Below, one piece after another: positions 16,474 to 25,649 of a stretch of DNA of 64,000 bases; within the stretch, counting starts at the first letter, position 1, and every line of letters starts with the position of its first letter. Location: contig JACKLD010000013.1 in assembly GCA_024236095.1 (NCBI GenBank), forward strand, positions 124,001-188,000. The letters run 5' to 3'. The notes below the pieces were generated by a model. That model had not been told where the DNA came from and did no database searches. It worked only from the letters and a program-made list of their open reading frames with translations. Source of the DNA: Pseudomonadaceae bacterium (lineage in GTDB: Bacteria; Pseudomonadota; Alphaproteobacteria; UBA2136; UBA6156). The position numbers and the translations under genes were made by a program.

Positions 16474-18234
16474 CTATCGCCGCGCAAACAGCTTTTCCAA
16501 CGCCACCTTGTCCAAACTGACCACCGTGGGGCGCCCGTGGTTGCAGGTTAGGCTATCGGGGGTTTGCTCCATTTGGCGAAGCAGGCTGTTCATCTCGGCC
16601 AAGCTCAACCTCCGTCCGGCGCGGATGCTATGGTGGCAGGCCAGCGTCGCCAACACATGTTCCAACTTGGCATTCAGCGTGGTGCGCGGGGTCAGTTCCA
16701 ACAGGTCGCCCACCACGTCGTGCAGCAGCGTGGCGGGGTTCACGTCGGCCAACAACTGTGGAACCGCCGTTACCACCACGGCAGTCGGTCCACGCTGTTC
16801 CACCTCCAGCCCGAAGCGCGCCAAATCTTCGGCGTGGGCCAACAACGCATCCACCTCCGGGGCTTTCAGCGGCACGGTCACCGGCAGCAACAATGGTTGC
16901 GCGGCGATGCGCCCGGCCACGAACTGGGCCTTTAGTGCTTCGTACACCAAGCGTTCATGGGCGGCGTGCTGGTCGACAACCACCAGCGCACCGTCGGCAT
17001 TCTCCGCCACGATATAGGTGGCATCAATCTGTCCCAACGCTGCGCCCAGCGGGTGGTGTTCGGCAGGCAGTGCGGCAGGAGCTTGGGGGGCTCCAACAGG
17101 AGCTTCGCCTTTCCACAGCTTGTCCGGAGGGGCCTGCAAGTCCATGGTAACAGGCGCGGGGGCCTGCCATGAAGGCGTTGCCGGCATCGCCGCCGGACGG
17201 AACGCATCGGCCAACGGCATCGCCGCAGAGGTTGGCACGCTGCCGTGCAAGGCCTCGCGTACCGCGCCGAATACCAGTCCGAACAGACTGTTCGCATCGC
17301 GGAAACGCACCTCCGACTTGGCGGGATGCACGTTGACGTCCACCTCTTCCGGCGGCAGGGAAATGAACAGCACCGCCAACGGGTGCCGCCCGCCGGGGAT
17401 GCGGTCGCCATAGGCGTTTTTCAAGGCTGCCTGCAAACTGCGGTCTTTCACCGCCCGCCCGTTCACGAAAATGAATTGCTGGCGGCTGGTGCCGGTGTGC
17501 AACGTGGCGGGGGAAATGTATCCTTCCAGCCGTGCTCCGTGCTCGTCGCCGCGTGTAGCGGTCAGTGGCAGGGCTTGGCGGGCGAAGTCATCGTTCATCA
17601 ATTCACGCAAACGCGGATGCACCGCTTGCAGCAGCTCGCCCTGTGCGGCGGGCACATGCCATGTTTCCGCCCCGTCCTCAAAAAGCGTCAGGTTGATATG
17701 CGGATTGGCCAGCGCAAACTTGTGCAATACGTCGTGGATGGCCATGCGCTCGGCCCGCACGCTTTTGAGGAACTTGCGCCGCGCCGGCGTGGCATAAAAC
17801 AGGTCGGCCACCTCCACCCGCGTGCCTTGGCCTAGCGCGGCCGGTTGCAACTCGCCGTCTGGGGTTATTTGCCAAGCTTCCGCCGCCCCGTCGGCGCGGC
17901 TGGTGAGGGTCAGCCTGCTCACCGCCGCCATGCTGGGCAAGGCTTCGCCCCGAAAACCGAAGGTGTGGATATGGAACAAATCCGTCGTGGTCACAATCTT
18001 GCTGGTGGCGTGGCGGGTGAGGGCCAGTGCCAGCTCGTCTTGCGGGATGCCGCAGCCGTCGTCCTGCACCACCAGCTTGGAAAGCCCCGCATCCGCCGTC
18101 TCGACACGGATGCTGCGGGCGCCTGCGTCCAGACTGTTCTCCACCAGTTCCTTCACCACGCTGGCGGGGCGTTCGATCACCTCACCGGCGGCAATTTGGT
18201 TGGCAAGGGTATCGGGCAGCAGACGAATGGCCAT
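16474..18234 (-). CDS. mutL: DNA mismatch repair protein MutL (endonuclease type)
   Basis: MutL links mismatch recognition by MutS to strand incision. The 586-residue protein has the N-terminal GHKL ATPase (NQIAAGEVIERPASVVKEL, then DDGCGI and FGFRGEALPS), a proline/alanine-rich linker at about 340-400, and a C-terminal domain with VVDQHAAHERLVYE, which fits the DQHAx2Ex4E metal-binding motif of nicking MutL proteins. ACHHSIRAG and CNHGRP complete the site. This is the type used by bacteria that lack MutH. The ATG at 18234 matches the family start MAIRLLPD; the longer frame adds basic residues only. Confidence 0.96.
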   Translation of the reverse strand: MAIRLLPDTLANQIAAGEVIERPASVVKELVENSLDAGARSIRVETADAGLSKLVVQDDGCGIPQDELALALTRHATSKIVTTTDLFHIHTFGFRGEALPSMAAVSRLTLTSRADGAAEAWQITPDGELQPAALGQGTRVEVADLFYATPARRKFLKSVRAERMAIHDVLHKFALANPHINLTLFEDGAETWHVPAAQGELLQAVHPRLRELMNDDFARQALPLTATRGDEHGARLEGYISPATLHTGTSRQQFIFVNGRAVKDRSLQAALKNAYGDRIPGGRHPLAVLFISLPPEEVDVNVHPAKSEVRFRDANSLFGLVFGAVREALHGSVPTSAAMPLADAFRPAAMPATPSWQAPAPVTMDLQAPPDKLWKGEAPVGAPQAPAALPAEHHPLGAALGQIDATYIVAENADGALVVVDQHAAHERLVYEALKAQFVAGRIAAQPLLLPVTVPLKAPEVDALLAHAEDLARFGLEVEQRGPTAVVVTAVPQLLADVNPATLLHDVVGDLLELTPRTTLNAKLEHVLATLACHHSIRAGRRLSLAEMNSLLRQMEQTPDSLTCNHGRPTVVSLDKVALEKLFARR

Positions 18235-18277
18235 GGGGCTATGTAACACAAGCCCGCAAGGGGAGGAAGGGAAACGC

Positions 18278-20401
18278 CTACCCCGCTTTCTTCTCCGGTA
18301 ACTCGGCCGCTGGGGCGGCAAAGTGGAAGCCCTGCCCGAAATCGATGCCCAGCTTTTGCAGCACCGCCACCGCCGCTTCGTGCTCGACCATTTCGGCCAC
18401 CGTGGCGATGTTTTTCTGTTTGGCCAAATCGGCCATCGCCTTCACGAATCCTTGGTCTTCTTCGCTGTTGTGCAGGTTGCGCACAAAACTTCCGTCAATC
18501 TTGATGTAATCCACCTCCAGCTGGCGGATGTAGGTCAGGCTGGAATAGCCCACCCCGCAGTCGTCCAGCGCGAAACCGGCGCCAACCTGCTTCAGCTTGC
18601 CCATCACCTGCTTCACCAGTTGCAGGTCGCGCAGCAGGGCGGTTTCGGTGAGTTCCAGCACCAGCGTGCCGCGTGGCAGCTTGGCGCCTTCCAGCAGGTA
18701 GGCAATCTCTTCGAACAGGCTTTCGTCCTCGAAGCTCTTGGCCGAAAGGTTGACGCTCAGTTTGATGGGCCGTCCGACAGCATGATAGTGCTGCAAGGCC
18801 TTGACTGCCCGCGTCACCACCGCACGGTCCAGCTTGGTGATGAGGCCGAATTCCTCGGCCACGCTGATGAAGCGGATCGCCGGAATCAACGCGCCGGACT
18901 CATCCACCATGCGCACCAGCGCCTCGTAGTACTCGCCTTGCAGACGGCCGGAAATCGGCACGATGGGCTGATAATGCAGTTGCAGGTAGTGCTCGGGGTC
19001 GTCCAGCGCCTTGCCCACCAGCGCCGCCCATTCCAGCTGGCCGCTCACGGCGCCGCTTGGGCGGGCTTCCGGATTGTAGCGCTCCATGCGGTTGGGGCCG
19101 CGCTCCTTGGCCAGCATCAGTGCATCGCTGGCGCGGGCCAGAAGTTCGTCGGCGTCGTCGGCATCGGTGGGGTACATCGCCGCGCCGCCGGAAACGGTGA
19201 CCATCAACGGCCCGTTGCTGTGCTGGAACGGCCGCGCCGCCAGCGTGCCCTGAATGCGCTCCAGCCGCGCCGCCAAATCGTCGGCGCGCAGGTCGCGCAG
19301 CAGCAGGGCGAACTGGTCGCCGTCCAGCCGCGCCACCGCATCGCCGGTGCGGATGCTGTCTTTCAATACCTGCGCCACATGGGCCAGCAGCTTGTCGCCC
19401 ACCCCGTGGCCGTGGGTCTGGTTGGTGTAGGCGAAGTGGTCGAGGTCAAGCACTACCAGCGCGCCGCCGCGTTTCTCGCGCTTGGCACTGCGCAGCGTGC
19501 GCGCCAATTCGTCCATGAAGCGCGCGCGGTTGGTAATGCCGGTCAATGGGTCGTTGTTGGCCAAATAATACAGCTGGTCGGTGCTGGCTTTTTGTGCCGA
19601 GATATCCCGTGCAATGCCCCTGAAACCCACCAGTCGCCCGGCGCCGTCGACCACCGGTACGCCCGAGACGCTCCAGCAATAGCGGGTGCCGTGGCTGTCG
19701 CTGCTCCAGTAGTCGCGGTCATGAAAGGGGCTGGGCTGGGCCACCAGCGCGGCGAAATCATCCTCGATCCGCAGCTTTTCCTCCGGCATGAAGCAGTCCA
19801 CAAAACGGCTGCCTTTGCCTGCGCCCGCCAAGGGGCGCTTGCGGCTGCTGGAGAAGGTGAGGGTCAGGCTGCTGTCCACCTCCCACAGCCAGTCGGCAAA
19901 TTGGTTGGCCATGTCGGTAAAGCGCTGCTGCGCCATGTCGTACATGCCTTGCAGGCGCATCATGCCGTGGCGCAGGGTTTGCGCGGCTTGCGCGGCATGG
20001 ATCAGATCGTCCAGCAGGGCAGGGGTCAAGTCCGTATCGGGCCCGATGGCCAGCAGTCCTGCGTTGCGCGCCGCCTCGCGCACCTCGCGATTGTCGGAAA
20101 GCACCACCACCGCGCTGGCGTGGGCTTGCAAACTGCCCAGCCAGATCTCAACGTCATCGTTCATGTAGGGCAGGTGGGCCAGCACCAGTTCTGCCGCCAA
20201 ACCGGGCTGTGGGTTGGTAAACAGTTGCGGCTGGCAGGTGGAATACGCCCCGCCGCCCACCTTGAGAAGTTGGTGCAACCGCGCCGCCCCCTCGTCGGAA
20301 GGAGAAAAAAGCACGCAAGAGGAGCCGTCCCCACCCATCCCTTGCTTATGGGGGGGCGTACTGTCGCTTCCTGACGCGGTGTTGTTGTTTTTGGGCGTCA
20401 T
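18278..20401 (-). CDS. PAS-GGDEF-EAL protein, degenerate GGDEF with probable active EAL phosphodiesterase
   Basis: This is a 707-residue multidomain c-di-GMP protein. An N-terminal receiver-like or unassigned region (about 30-135) is followed by a PAS sensor (about 160-275, FADWLWEVDSSLTL to GFRGIARDISAQK), a GGDEF domain starting NNDPLTGITNRARF whose signature is changed to DGDQF, and an EAL domain at about 440-695 with YYEALVRM, NLSAKSF, ELTETALL, LDDCGVGYSSL, IKIDGSFV and VAEM. The metal ligands expected for EAL activity look present, while the cyclase site is not canonical. Inference: it degrades c-di-GMP, with GGDEF as a regulatory module. There is no membrane segment. The start codon lacks a clear ribosome binding site and a start 21 codons later is possible. 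Confidence 0.85.
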   Translation of the reverse strand: MTPKNNNTASGSDSTPPHKQGMGGDGSSCVLFSPSDEGAARLHQLLKVGGGAYSTCQPQLFTNPQPGLAAELVLAHLPYMNDDVEIWLGSLQAHASAVVVLSDNREVREAARNAGLLAIGPDTDLTPALLDDLIHAAQAAQTLRHGMMRLQGMYDMAQQRFTDMANQFADWLWEVDSSLTLTFSSSRKRPLAGAGKGSRFVDCFMPEEKLRIEDDFAALVAQPSPFHDRDYWSSDSHGTRYCWSVSGVPVVDGAGRLVGFRGIARDISAQKASTDQLYYLANNDPLTGITNRARFMDELARTLRSAKREKRGGALVVLDLDHFAYTNQTHGHGVGDKLLAHVAQVLKDSIRTGDAVARLDGDQFALLLRDLRADDLAARLERIQGTLAARPFQHSNGPLMVTVSGGAAMYPTDADDADELLARASDALMLAKERGPNRMERYNPEARPSGAVSGQLEWAALVGKALDDPEHYLQLHYQPIVPISGRLQGEYYEALVRMVDESGALIPAIRFISVAEEFGLITKLDRAVVTRAVKALQHYHAVGRPIKLSVNLSAKSFEDESLFEEIAYLLEGAKLPRGTLVLELTETALLRDLQLVKQVMGKLKQVGAGFALDDCGVGYSSLTYIRQLEVDYIKIDGSFVRNLHNSEEDQGFVKAMADLAKQKNIATVAEMVEHEAAVAVLQKLGIDFGQGFHFAAPAAELPEKKAG

Positions 20402-20514
20402 AATGCCGCCAGTGTGGAAGCAATGCCCTGCAAACGCAAGCTACACGGGCCAGCACATCCTATCCCCTGTGACAAACTTTCCTGTTTGGAATGGAGGGAT
20501 GAGCGCCGCTGGCC

Positions 20515-20548
20515 AAAACAAAGCCCTCATTCCGAGGGCTTTGTTTTG
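20515..20548. terminator. Bidirectional terminator hairpin
   Basis: AAAACAAAGCCCTC, a four-base loop and GAGGGCTTTGTTTT form a near-perfect stem with T runs on both strands. It lies just beyond the stop of the leftward GGDEF-like gene. Confidence 0.8.
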
Positions 20549-20557
20549 GAGCCGTGC

Positions 20558-21286
20558 TCACTTCACCACCACGTTCGGCCCCTTGGCGCGCGCGTCCGCC
20601 AGCTTTTGGTCAATCTGGTACAACATGCCGGCCATGTCGGCGGCGGCGGGGTCGCCGCTTTGCACCAGCGCGCCCAGCATGGTCATCTTCACCTCGCCGA
20701 AGCTGAGCTTGTAGCTTTTATCAATGCCCTTGCGGATACGCTCGCCCAGTACCAGCGCGCCCTTGATGTCGGTTTCGGGCAGCACTGCCATGATGGTGCG
20801 CTCGCCGGTGCGGCCCGCGCTGTCGGAATCACGGATGGCGCGCTTCACCACGCGGGCGGCTTCGGCCACCAGCAGGTCCATGTCTTCCTGCGCGAAATGT
20901 TTGATGTCCGGGTTGCTGGTAAAGGGGTCAAGCTCGATGGCCAGCACGGTAAACGGGTTATCGTAGCGTCCGGCGCGTTGCAGCTCTTTCTCCAGCAGGT
21001 GGAACAGGTAACGGCGGCTGAACAGCTGGCTCACCTCGTCGTACGCCATCATGTCGCGCAGGTATTTTACGGCACTTTCCAGCGCCTTGCCGCTGCGCTC
21101 CAGCGTGATGACCAGGTCGGTGATCTTGGCCATCTCCTCGCGGCTGATGGAGATGTTGCCGTTGGAAAGCGTGAGTCGTACCTTGTTGGTTTTCACCCGG
21201 TTGATAAAGGTTTCCGCTTCCTCCAGCGAGGCTTCGATGTCGCGGATGGTGCGGATGTCGTGCAAAATGCCGGGGGCGTCTTTCAT
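20558..21286 (-). CDS. GGDEF-fold protein with degenerate active site
   Basis: The 242-residue protein has an N-terminal helical part (ASLEEAETFINRVKTNKVRL, about 15-85) and a C-terminal GGDEF-like domain starting YDEVSQLFSRRYLFHLLEKE. The signature loop reads GRTGERTIM, so the GGDEF residues needed for catalysis are missing. It probably does not make c-di-GMP and may act through protein contacts. The ATG at 21286 is chosen because the sequence before it is low-complexity. It is divergent from flgF and ends at the bidirectional hairpin. Confidence 0.75.
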   Translation of the reverse strand: MKDAPGILHDIRTIRDIEASLEEAETFINRVKTNKVRLTLSNGNISISREEMAKITDLVITLERSGKALESAVKYLRDMMAYDEVSQLFSRRYLFHLLEKELQRAGRYDNPFTVLAIELDPFTSNPDIKHFAQEDMDLLVAEAARVVKRAIRDSDSAGRTGERTIMAVLPETDIKGALVLGERIRKGIDKSYKLSFGEVKMTMLGALVQSGDPAAADMAGMLYQIDQKLADARAKGPNVVVK

Positions 21287-21438
21287 GGCAGCGGGCGGGC
21301 CTTTTTGGTGCGGTTTTGTTGTTGCGCGGGGCTTTTTTGTCAGTATGGCCACGCAAATTGGCCGCATTGTGCTACCGTGCACGCGGGGTGGCAAGCCCCC
21401 TTTGCGATTTTTCACAATCTTTTCATTGTTTCGCAACT

Positions 21439-21455
21439 TGGCACAGAGCGTGCAT
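21439..21455 (+). promoter_or_regulatory. Sigma-54 (-24/-12) promoter for flgF-flgG
   Basis: TTGGCAC, AGAGC, GTGCATTG: GG at 21440-21441 and GC at 21452-21453 are ten bases apart. The predicted start near 21465 gives a leader of about 56 bases to flgF. Confidence 0.7.
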
Positions 21456-21520
21456 TGCCTGTGCCACAAGGGCGGTGCCGTGGGCACAGGCGCCTACGGC
21501 AACAACTAAGGAGACACCCC

Positions 21521-22249
21521 GTGCAAGAGCTCGCCATCCTCGCGTCCCGTGCGATGACCACGATGCGCAAGTTCAACGCGGTGAGCGACAACATTGCCAA
21601 CATCAACACCGACGGCTACCGCCGCAAGGATTACGAGTTCAAGGAGCTGGTCAGCCGCCCCGACGGCATCAACCCCACCGCCAGCTACGTGGGCGACCGC
21701 GCCGTGATTATCGATTACAGCGACGGCGTGCTCACCGAAACCGGCAACCCGTTCAATGCCGCCATTGGCGGCGAGGGCTTCTTTGCGGTGGACGTCAACG
21801 GCACCACCCAATACACCCGCCGCGGACATTTCCTGATGGCCACCGACGGCACGCTGGTGACGCCGGAGGGCCACCCCGTGCTGGATAACTCCGGCGGGCA
21901 GATCCAGCTGCCGCCCGACACCACGCAGGTGATTATCGGCCGCGACGGCAGCATTGCCACCGAACAGGGGCAAATCGGCCGTCTCGGCGTGTTTGGCTTC
22001 AGCGATGAGGACAAGGGCTTGCTGCAACGGGCCGGAAATACAGGGTTCATTCCCACCCAGGGTGCCAGTGCCCAGCCGTTGGAAAACCCGGTGGTCTACC
22101 AAGGCAAAATCGAGGCCAGCAACGTGAGCCCCGTCATGGAAATGGTGACCATGCAAGACGTCGCCCGTTCTTACCAAAGCGCGGTGCGTGCCTTGCGCGG
22201 GCTGGAAGACACCGAACAACGCGCCATCCGTACCTTGGCACCCCAATAA
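21521..22249 (+). CDS. flgF: Flagellar proximal rod protein FlgF
   Basis: FlgF is a rod protein of the flagellar basal body. The 242-residue product starts at a GTG preceded by AAGGAGA and reads QELAILASRAMTTMRKFNAV, then the rod/hook signature SDNIANINTDGYRRKDYEF. Its C-terminal motif ends SYQSAVRALRGLEDTEQRAI. The open frame continues far upstream through non-coding sequence, so the ribosome binding site decides the start. flgG follows after 36 bases in the same operon. Confidence 0.93.
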   Translation: MQELAILASRAMTTMRKFNAVSDNIANINTDGYRRKDYEFKELVSRPDGINPTASYVGDRAVIIDYSDGVLTETGNPFNAAIGGEGFFAVDVNGTTQYTRRGHFLMATDGTLVTPEGHPVLDNSGGQIQLPPDTTQVIIGRDGSIATEQGQIGRLGVFGFSDEDKGLLQRAGNTGFIPTQGASAQPLENPVVYQGKIEASNVSPVMEMVTMQDVARSYQSAVRALRGLEDTEQRAIRTLAPQ

Positions 22250-22285
22250 CAACCATGAAGCATTGAGCGAAGGAGACCCAACCCC

Positions 22286-23068
22286 ATGATGCAAGCCCTG
22301 CGAATCGCCGCCACCGGGATGCACGCCCAGCAGCTGAACGTGGACGTGCTTTCCAACAACATCGCCAACCTGAACACCACCGGCTTCAAACAGCAGATGA
22401 CCGCGTTTGAAGACCTCATATATCTCAACAAGGTGGGGGTGGGTGCCATTACCAGCAGCGCAGGCACGGTGTCGCCCACCGGTTTGCAAATCGGCTTGGG
22501 GGTGAATACCGGCAGCGTGTACAAGGTGATGCAACAAGGCACCCTGCTGAACACCGGCAACAACTTCGATATCGCCGTCTCCGGCCGTGGCTTCATGAAG
22601 GTGACCATGCCCGACGGCACCACCGCCTACACCCGCGACGGCTCGTTCCAGATCAACCAGGACGGCGATCTGGTCACCAAGGAAGGCTATCTGGTGGACC
22701 CCGCCATCAACGTGCCCGCCAATGCGGTCGACTTCACCGTCACCGAAACCGGCGTGGCCTCGGCCAACATCGATGGCACGGTGACCGAACTGGGCACCAT
22801 CACGCTGGCGATGTTCACCAACGAGGCCGGGCTCCGCAACGTCGGTGATAACTTCTATGTGGAAACCGAAGCCAGCGGCACCCCCACCGACACCAACCCC
22901 ACCGAGCAGGGCTCCGGCAGCATCCGCCAGGGGTTTTTGGAGCAAAGCAACGTCGACCCGATTGAAAGCATCACCCGCCTGATCACCGCCCAGCGCGCGT
23001 ATGAGCTGAACAGCAAGATCATCACCACGGCCGATGAAATGCTGCGCACGCTCACGCAGGTGACCTGA
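22286..23068 (+). CDS. flgG: Flagellar distal rod protein FlgG
   Basis: FlgG builds the distal rod. The 260-residue length is that of the family. It begins MMQALRIAATGMHAQQLNVD followed by SNNIANLNTTGFKQ, and ends with SNVDPIESITRLITAQRAYE and the typical ADEMLRTLTQVT. GAAGGAGA precedes the ATG pair; the first is used. It is downstream of flgF under the same sigma-54 site. Confidence 0.97.
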   Translation: MMQALRIAATGMHAQQLNVDVLSNNIANLNTTGFKQQMTAFEDLIYLNKVGVGAITSSAGTVSPTGLQIGLGVNTGSVYKVMQQGTLLNTGNNFDIAVSGRGFMKVTMPDGTTAYTRDGSFQINQDGDLVTKEGYLVDPAINVPANAVDFTVTETGVASANIDGTVTELGTITLAMFTNEAGLRNVGDNFYVETEASGTPTDTNPTEQGSGSIRQGFLEQSNVDPIESITRLITAQRAYELNSKIITTADEMLRTLTQVT

Positions 23069-23085
23069 TGAGGTAGGCTTGCCCG

Positions 23086-23115
23086 ACACAACCGCCGGCT
23101 GGCGGTTGTGTTGTT
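23086..23115 (+). terminator. Hairpin after flgG
   Basis: ACAACCGCC, GGCT and GGCGGTTGT form a perfect 9-bp stem followed by a short GTTGTT stretch. The T run is weak, so it may be an imperfect terminator. Confidence 0.5.
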
Positions 23116-23126
23116 CCGGCCGTTGC

Positions 23127-23155
23127 TTGATGTCATCCCGTTAAACTTGTAGATT
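23127..23155 (+). promoter_or_regulatory. Sigma-70-like promoter candidate for pth
   Basis: TTGATG and TAGATT are separated by 17 bases. The expected transcript start falls within a base or two of the pth ATG at 23163, and no ribosome binding site is visible there, so pth may be read from a leaderless message. Confidence 0.4.
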
Positions 23156-23162
23156 GGCGGCC

Positions 23163-23723
23163 ATGCACCTCCTCGTCGGCCTCGGTAACCCGGGTAAAGA
23201 GTACCAAAACACCCGCCACAACATTGGCTGGATGGTGCTGGATGCCATCCACGATGCCCATGGTTTCCCACCATGGCAGGCCAAGTTCAAGGGGCAGTAC
23301 AGCAAGCACACCGTGGAGGGCCACGGCGTGGTGCTTTTAAAACCCCATACCTACATGAACCTCTCCGGCCAAAGCGTGCAGCCAGCGGCTACCTTCTTCA
23401 AGATTGCCCCCGACCACATCACCGCCATCCACGATGAACTCGACCTGCCGTTCCTTGCCCTGCGCCACAAAACCGGCGGCGGCGATGCCGGTCACAACGG
23501 CCTCAAGTCCATCACTGCGGCGCTGGGGCCCAATTACCACCGCCTGCGTATCGGCATCGGCCGCCCCGTGCATAAATCCGATGTCTCCAACTATGTCCTC
23601 CACCCCTTCACCGCCGCCGAGGCGCTGGAGGTCAGCCAAGCCACCACCCGCATTGCCGAACATTTACCGCTATTGCTGGATGACCCCAAGGCATTGCTGG
23701 ACAAATTGGCTGCAAACCAGTAA
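23163..23723 (+). CDS. pth: Peptidyl-tRNA hydrolase
   Basis: Pth recycles tRNA from prematurely released peptidyl-tRNA. The 186-residue protein opens MHLLVGLGNPGKEYQNTRHN, containing the catalytic histidine of NTRHNIG, and has KPHTYMNLSG and KTGGGDAGHNGLKS, all diagnostic. The usual upstream partner rplY is absent; flgG lies upstream instead. ychF follows 28 bases later, a common pairing. Confidence 0.97.
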   Translation: MHLLVGLGNPGKEYQNTRHNIGWMVLDAIHDAHGFPPWQAKFKGQYSKHTVEGHGVVLLKPHTYMNLSGQSVQPAATFFKIAPDHITAIHDELDLPFLALRHKTGGGDAGHNGLKSITAALGPNYHRLRIGIGRPVHKSDVSNYVLHPFTAAEALEVSQATTRIAEHLPLLLDDPKALLDKLAANQ

Positions 23724-23751
23724 ACCGCCTCCAGTAAACGAAAGACACTCC

Positions 23752-24831
23752 ATGGGCTTTTCTTGCGGCATCGTCGGCCTTCCCAACGTCGGCAAATCCA
23801 CCCTGTTCAATGCGCTGACCCAAACCGCCAGCGCGCAGGCGGCCAACTTTCCGTTTTGCACCATCGAGCCCAACGTGGGCCGCGTGGCGGTGCCGGACGA
23901 CCGTATGGACAAGCTGGCCGCCATCGTCAAGCCCAACCGCGTGGTGCCCACCAGCTTGGAATTCGTGGACATTGCGGGGCTGGTGGCGGGCGCCAGCAAG
24001 GGTGAAGGGCTGGGCAACCAGTTTTTGGCCAACATCCGCGAGACCGACGCCATTGCCCACGTTGTCCGGTGTTTTGAAGGCGAAGTCACCCACGTGGCAG
24101 GCAATGTCGACCCGCTGCGCGACATCGAAGTGATTGAAACCGAACTGATGCTCGCCGACCTTGCCAGTGTTGAAAAACGTATCCCCAATATCGAGAAAAA
24201 AGCCAAGGGCGGTGATAAATCCGCGCAGGAAGAACTGGCTGCGCTGAAAGAGGTGGAAACCCTGTTGGCCGCAGGCAAGCCCGCCCGTCTGGCGCCCGAG
24301 GCTGCCGCCAAAATCCAAGGCCTCATCACTGCCAAGCCGGTGCTTTATGTGGCCAACGTGGGGGAAGGGGACGCCGCCACCGGCAACGCCTTGTCCGCCA
24401 AAGTAGAGGACTACGCGAAGGCCAACAACGCCAGTTGCGTGGTCATCTCCGCCGAAATTGAAAGCGAAATCGCCCAACTGCCCGATGCCGACCGCGCCGA
24501 ATTTTTAGAGACCCTCGGCCTCGCCGAACCCGCGCTGAACAAACTCATCCGCGCAGGCTACGGCTTGCTGGGCCTCATTACCTACTTCACTGCAGGCGTA
24601 CAAGAGGTGCGGGCCTGGACGGTACGCCAAAACAGCACCGCCCCCATCGCCGCAGGCGCCATCCACACCGACTTCACCAAGGGGTTCATCAAGGCGGAAA
24701 CTATCGCCTACACCGATTTCATCGCCCACAATGGCGAAGACGGCGCCAAAGCCGCCGGCAAACTGCGCATGGAAGGCAAGGACTACATCGTGCAAGATGG
24801 CGATGTGCTGCATTTCCGGTTTAATGTGTAA
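23752..24831 (+). CDS. ychF: Redox-regulated ribosome-binding ATPase YchF (OLA1 family)
   Basis: YchF is an Obg-family P-loop NTPase that prefers ATP and associates with ribosomes. The 359-residue protein begins MGFSCGIVGLPNVGKSTLFN (Walker A), has FVDIAGLVAGASKGEGLGNQ (switch II), a coiled-coil insertion (VEKRIPNIEKKAKGG) and the C-terminal TGS-type domain ending with KDYIVQDGDVLHFRFNV. The ATG at 23752 is internal to a longer open frame that runs through pth and is not coding there. Confidence 0.97.
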   Translation: MGFSCGIVGLPNVGKSTLFNALTQTASAQAANFPFCTIEPNVGRVAVPDDRMDKLAAIVKPNRVVPTSLEFVDIAGLVAGASKGEGLGNQFLANIRETDAIAHVVRCFEGEVTHVAGNVDPLRDIEVIETELMLADLASVEKRIPNIEKKAKGGDKSAQEELAALKEVETLLAAGKPARLAPEAAAKIQGLITAKPVLYVANVGEGDAATGNALSAKVEDYAKANNASCVVISAEIESEIAQLPDADRAEFLETLGLAEPALNKLIRAGYGLLGLITYFTAGVQEVRAWTVRQNSTAPIAAGAIHTDFTKGFIKAETIAYTDFIAHNGEDGAKAAGKLRMEGKDYIVQDGDVLHFRFNV

Positions 24832-24840
24832 GTTCCTTTG

Positions 24841-25596
24841 ATGACCGACATCACCTCCCCAACCAACCCCCGCGTAAAGTCTCTGGCCAAACTGGCCGAG
24901 AAAAAACACCGCGCCGAAAGCGGCCTGTTTCTGTTGGAAGGCGAGGAGTACGTACGTACCGCCCTGCAAACAGGTTGGCAGGTGGAGGAAGTCTGGCACA
25001 CGGGGGAGGAACCCCCCTCGAACATTCGAACATCGACCATTCGGACATCGACGAGCGTCCTTTCCAAAATCACCGGCAAACCCAACCCCCAAGCCGTCCT
25101 CGGCGTGCTGAAACAACGTTGGAACCCCTTGCCGACCACGCCCCAAGGCCTGTGGCTGGCGCTCGATAGACCCCGCGACCCCGGCAACCTCGGCACCATC
25201 ATCCGCACGGCGGATGCGGTGGGCGCGGCGGGTGTCATCCTCATCGGCGAGGCCACCGACCCCTACGCGCCGGAATGCGTCCGCGCCACCGTGGGCAGTC
25301 TCCTTCATGTGCCATTGGCCGCGTGCAGCGAGGCTGATTTCATCGGCTGGGCCAAGGGCAAACGGGTCATCGGCACCCACCTCAACGCCACGAAAGACTT
25401 CCGCACCTTCAGGGCCGAAGATGCCACCATTCTCCTCATGGGCAACGAAAGCGAGGGCCTTACCGACGCCCTTACCAACATTTGCACCTGCTTGGCCAAA
25501 ATCCCCATGCGCGGCCATACCGAAAGCCTCAACCTCGCCACCGCCACCGCGCTGATGCTGTACCAACTGCAAGCCGATAATCTTACCTCGGCCTGA
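24841..25596 (+). CDS. TrmH/SpoU-family RNA 2'-O-methyltransferase
   Basis: The 251-residue protein has an N-terminal substrate-binding domain (SPTNPRVKSLAKLAEKKHRA) and a C-terminal SPOUT knot. The three SpoU motifs are present: DRPRDPGNLGTIIRTADAVG, ILLMGNESEGL and IPMRGHTESLNLATATALML. Such enzymes methylate ribose in rRNA or tRNA; the exact target cannot be told. A short tandem duplication lies in the interdomain linker. The ATG at 24841 begins 9 bases after the ychF stop. Confidence 0.88.
   Translation: MTDITSPTNPRVKSLAKLAEKKHRAESGLFLLEGEEYVRTALQTGWQVEEVWHTGEEPPSNIRTSTIRTSTSVLSKITGKPNPQAVLGVLKQRWNPLPTTPQGLWLALDRPRDPGNLGTIIRTADAVGAAGVILIGEATDPYAPECVRATVGSLLHVPLAACSEADFIGWAKGKRVIGTHLNATKDFRTFRAEDATILLMGNESEGLTDALTNICTCLAKIPMRGHTESLNLATATALMLYQLQADNLTSA
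25023..25052 (+). repeat. 15-bp tandem duplication in the methyltransferase linker
   Basis: CATTCGAACATCGAC is followed directly by CATTCGGACATCGAC, one mismatch apart, encoding IRTST twice. It sits between the two domains, where length variation would be tolerated. Confidence 0.7.
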
Positions 25597-25649
25597 ACAC
25601 CTTGTCGTTTCCGATGGCATCTTGATACCACGCGCGTTAGCCTCTCTCC

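Noticed and set aside
21287..21487. 67-residue N-terminal extension of the GGDEF-like protein
   Set aside because: The extension is basic and low-complexity, begins at a non-ideal start and overlaps the flgF promoter region.
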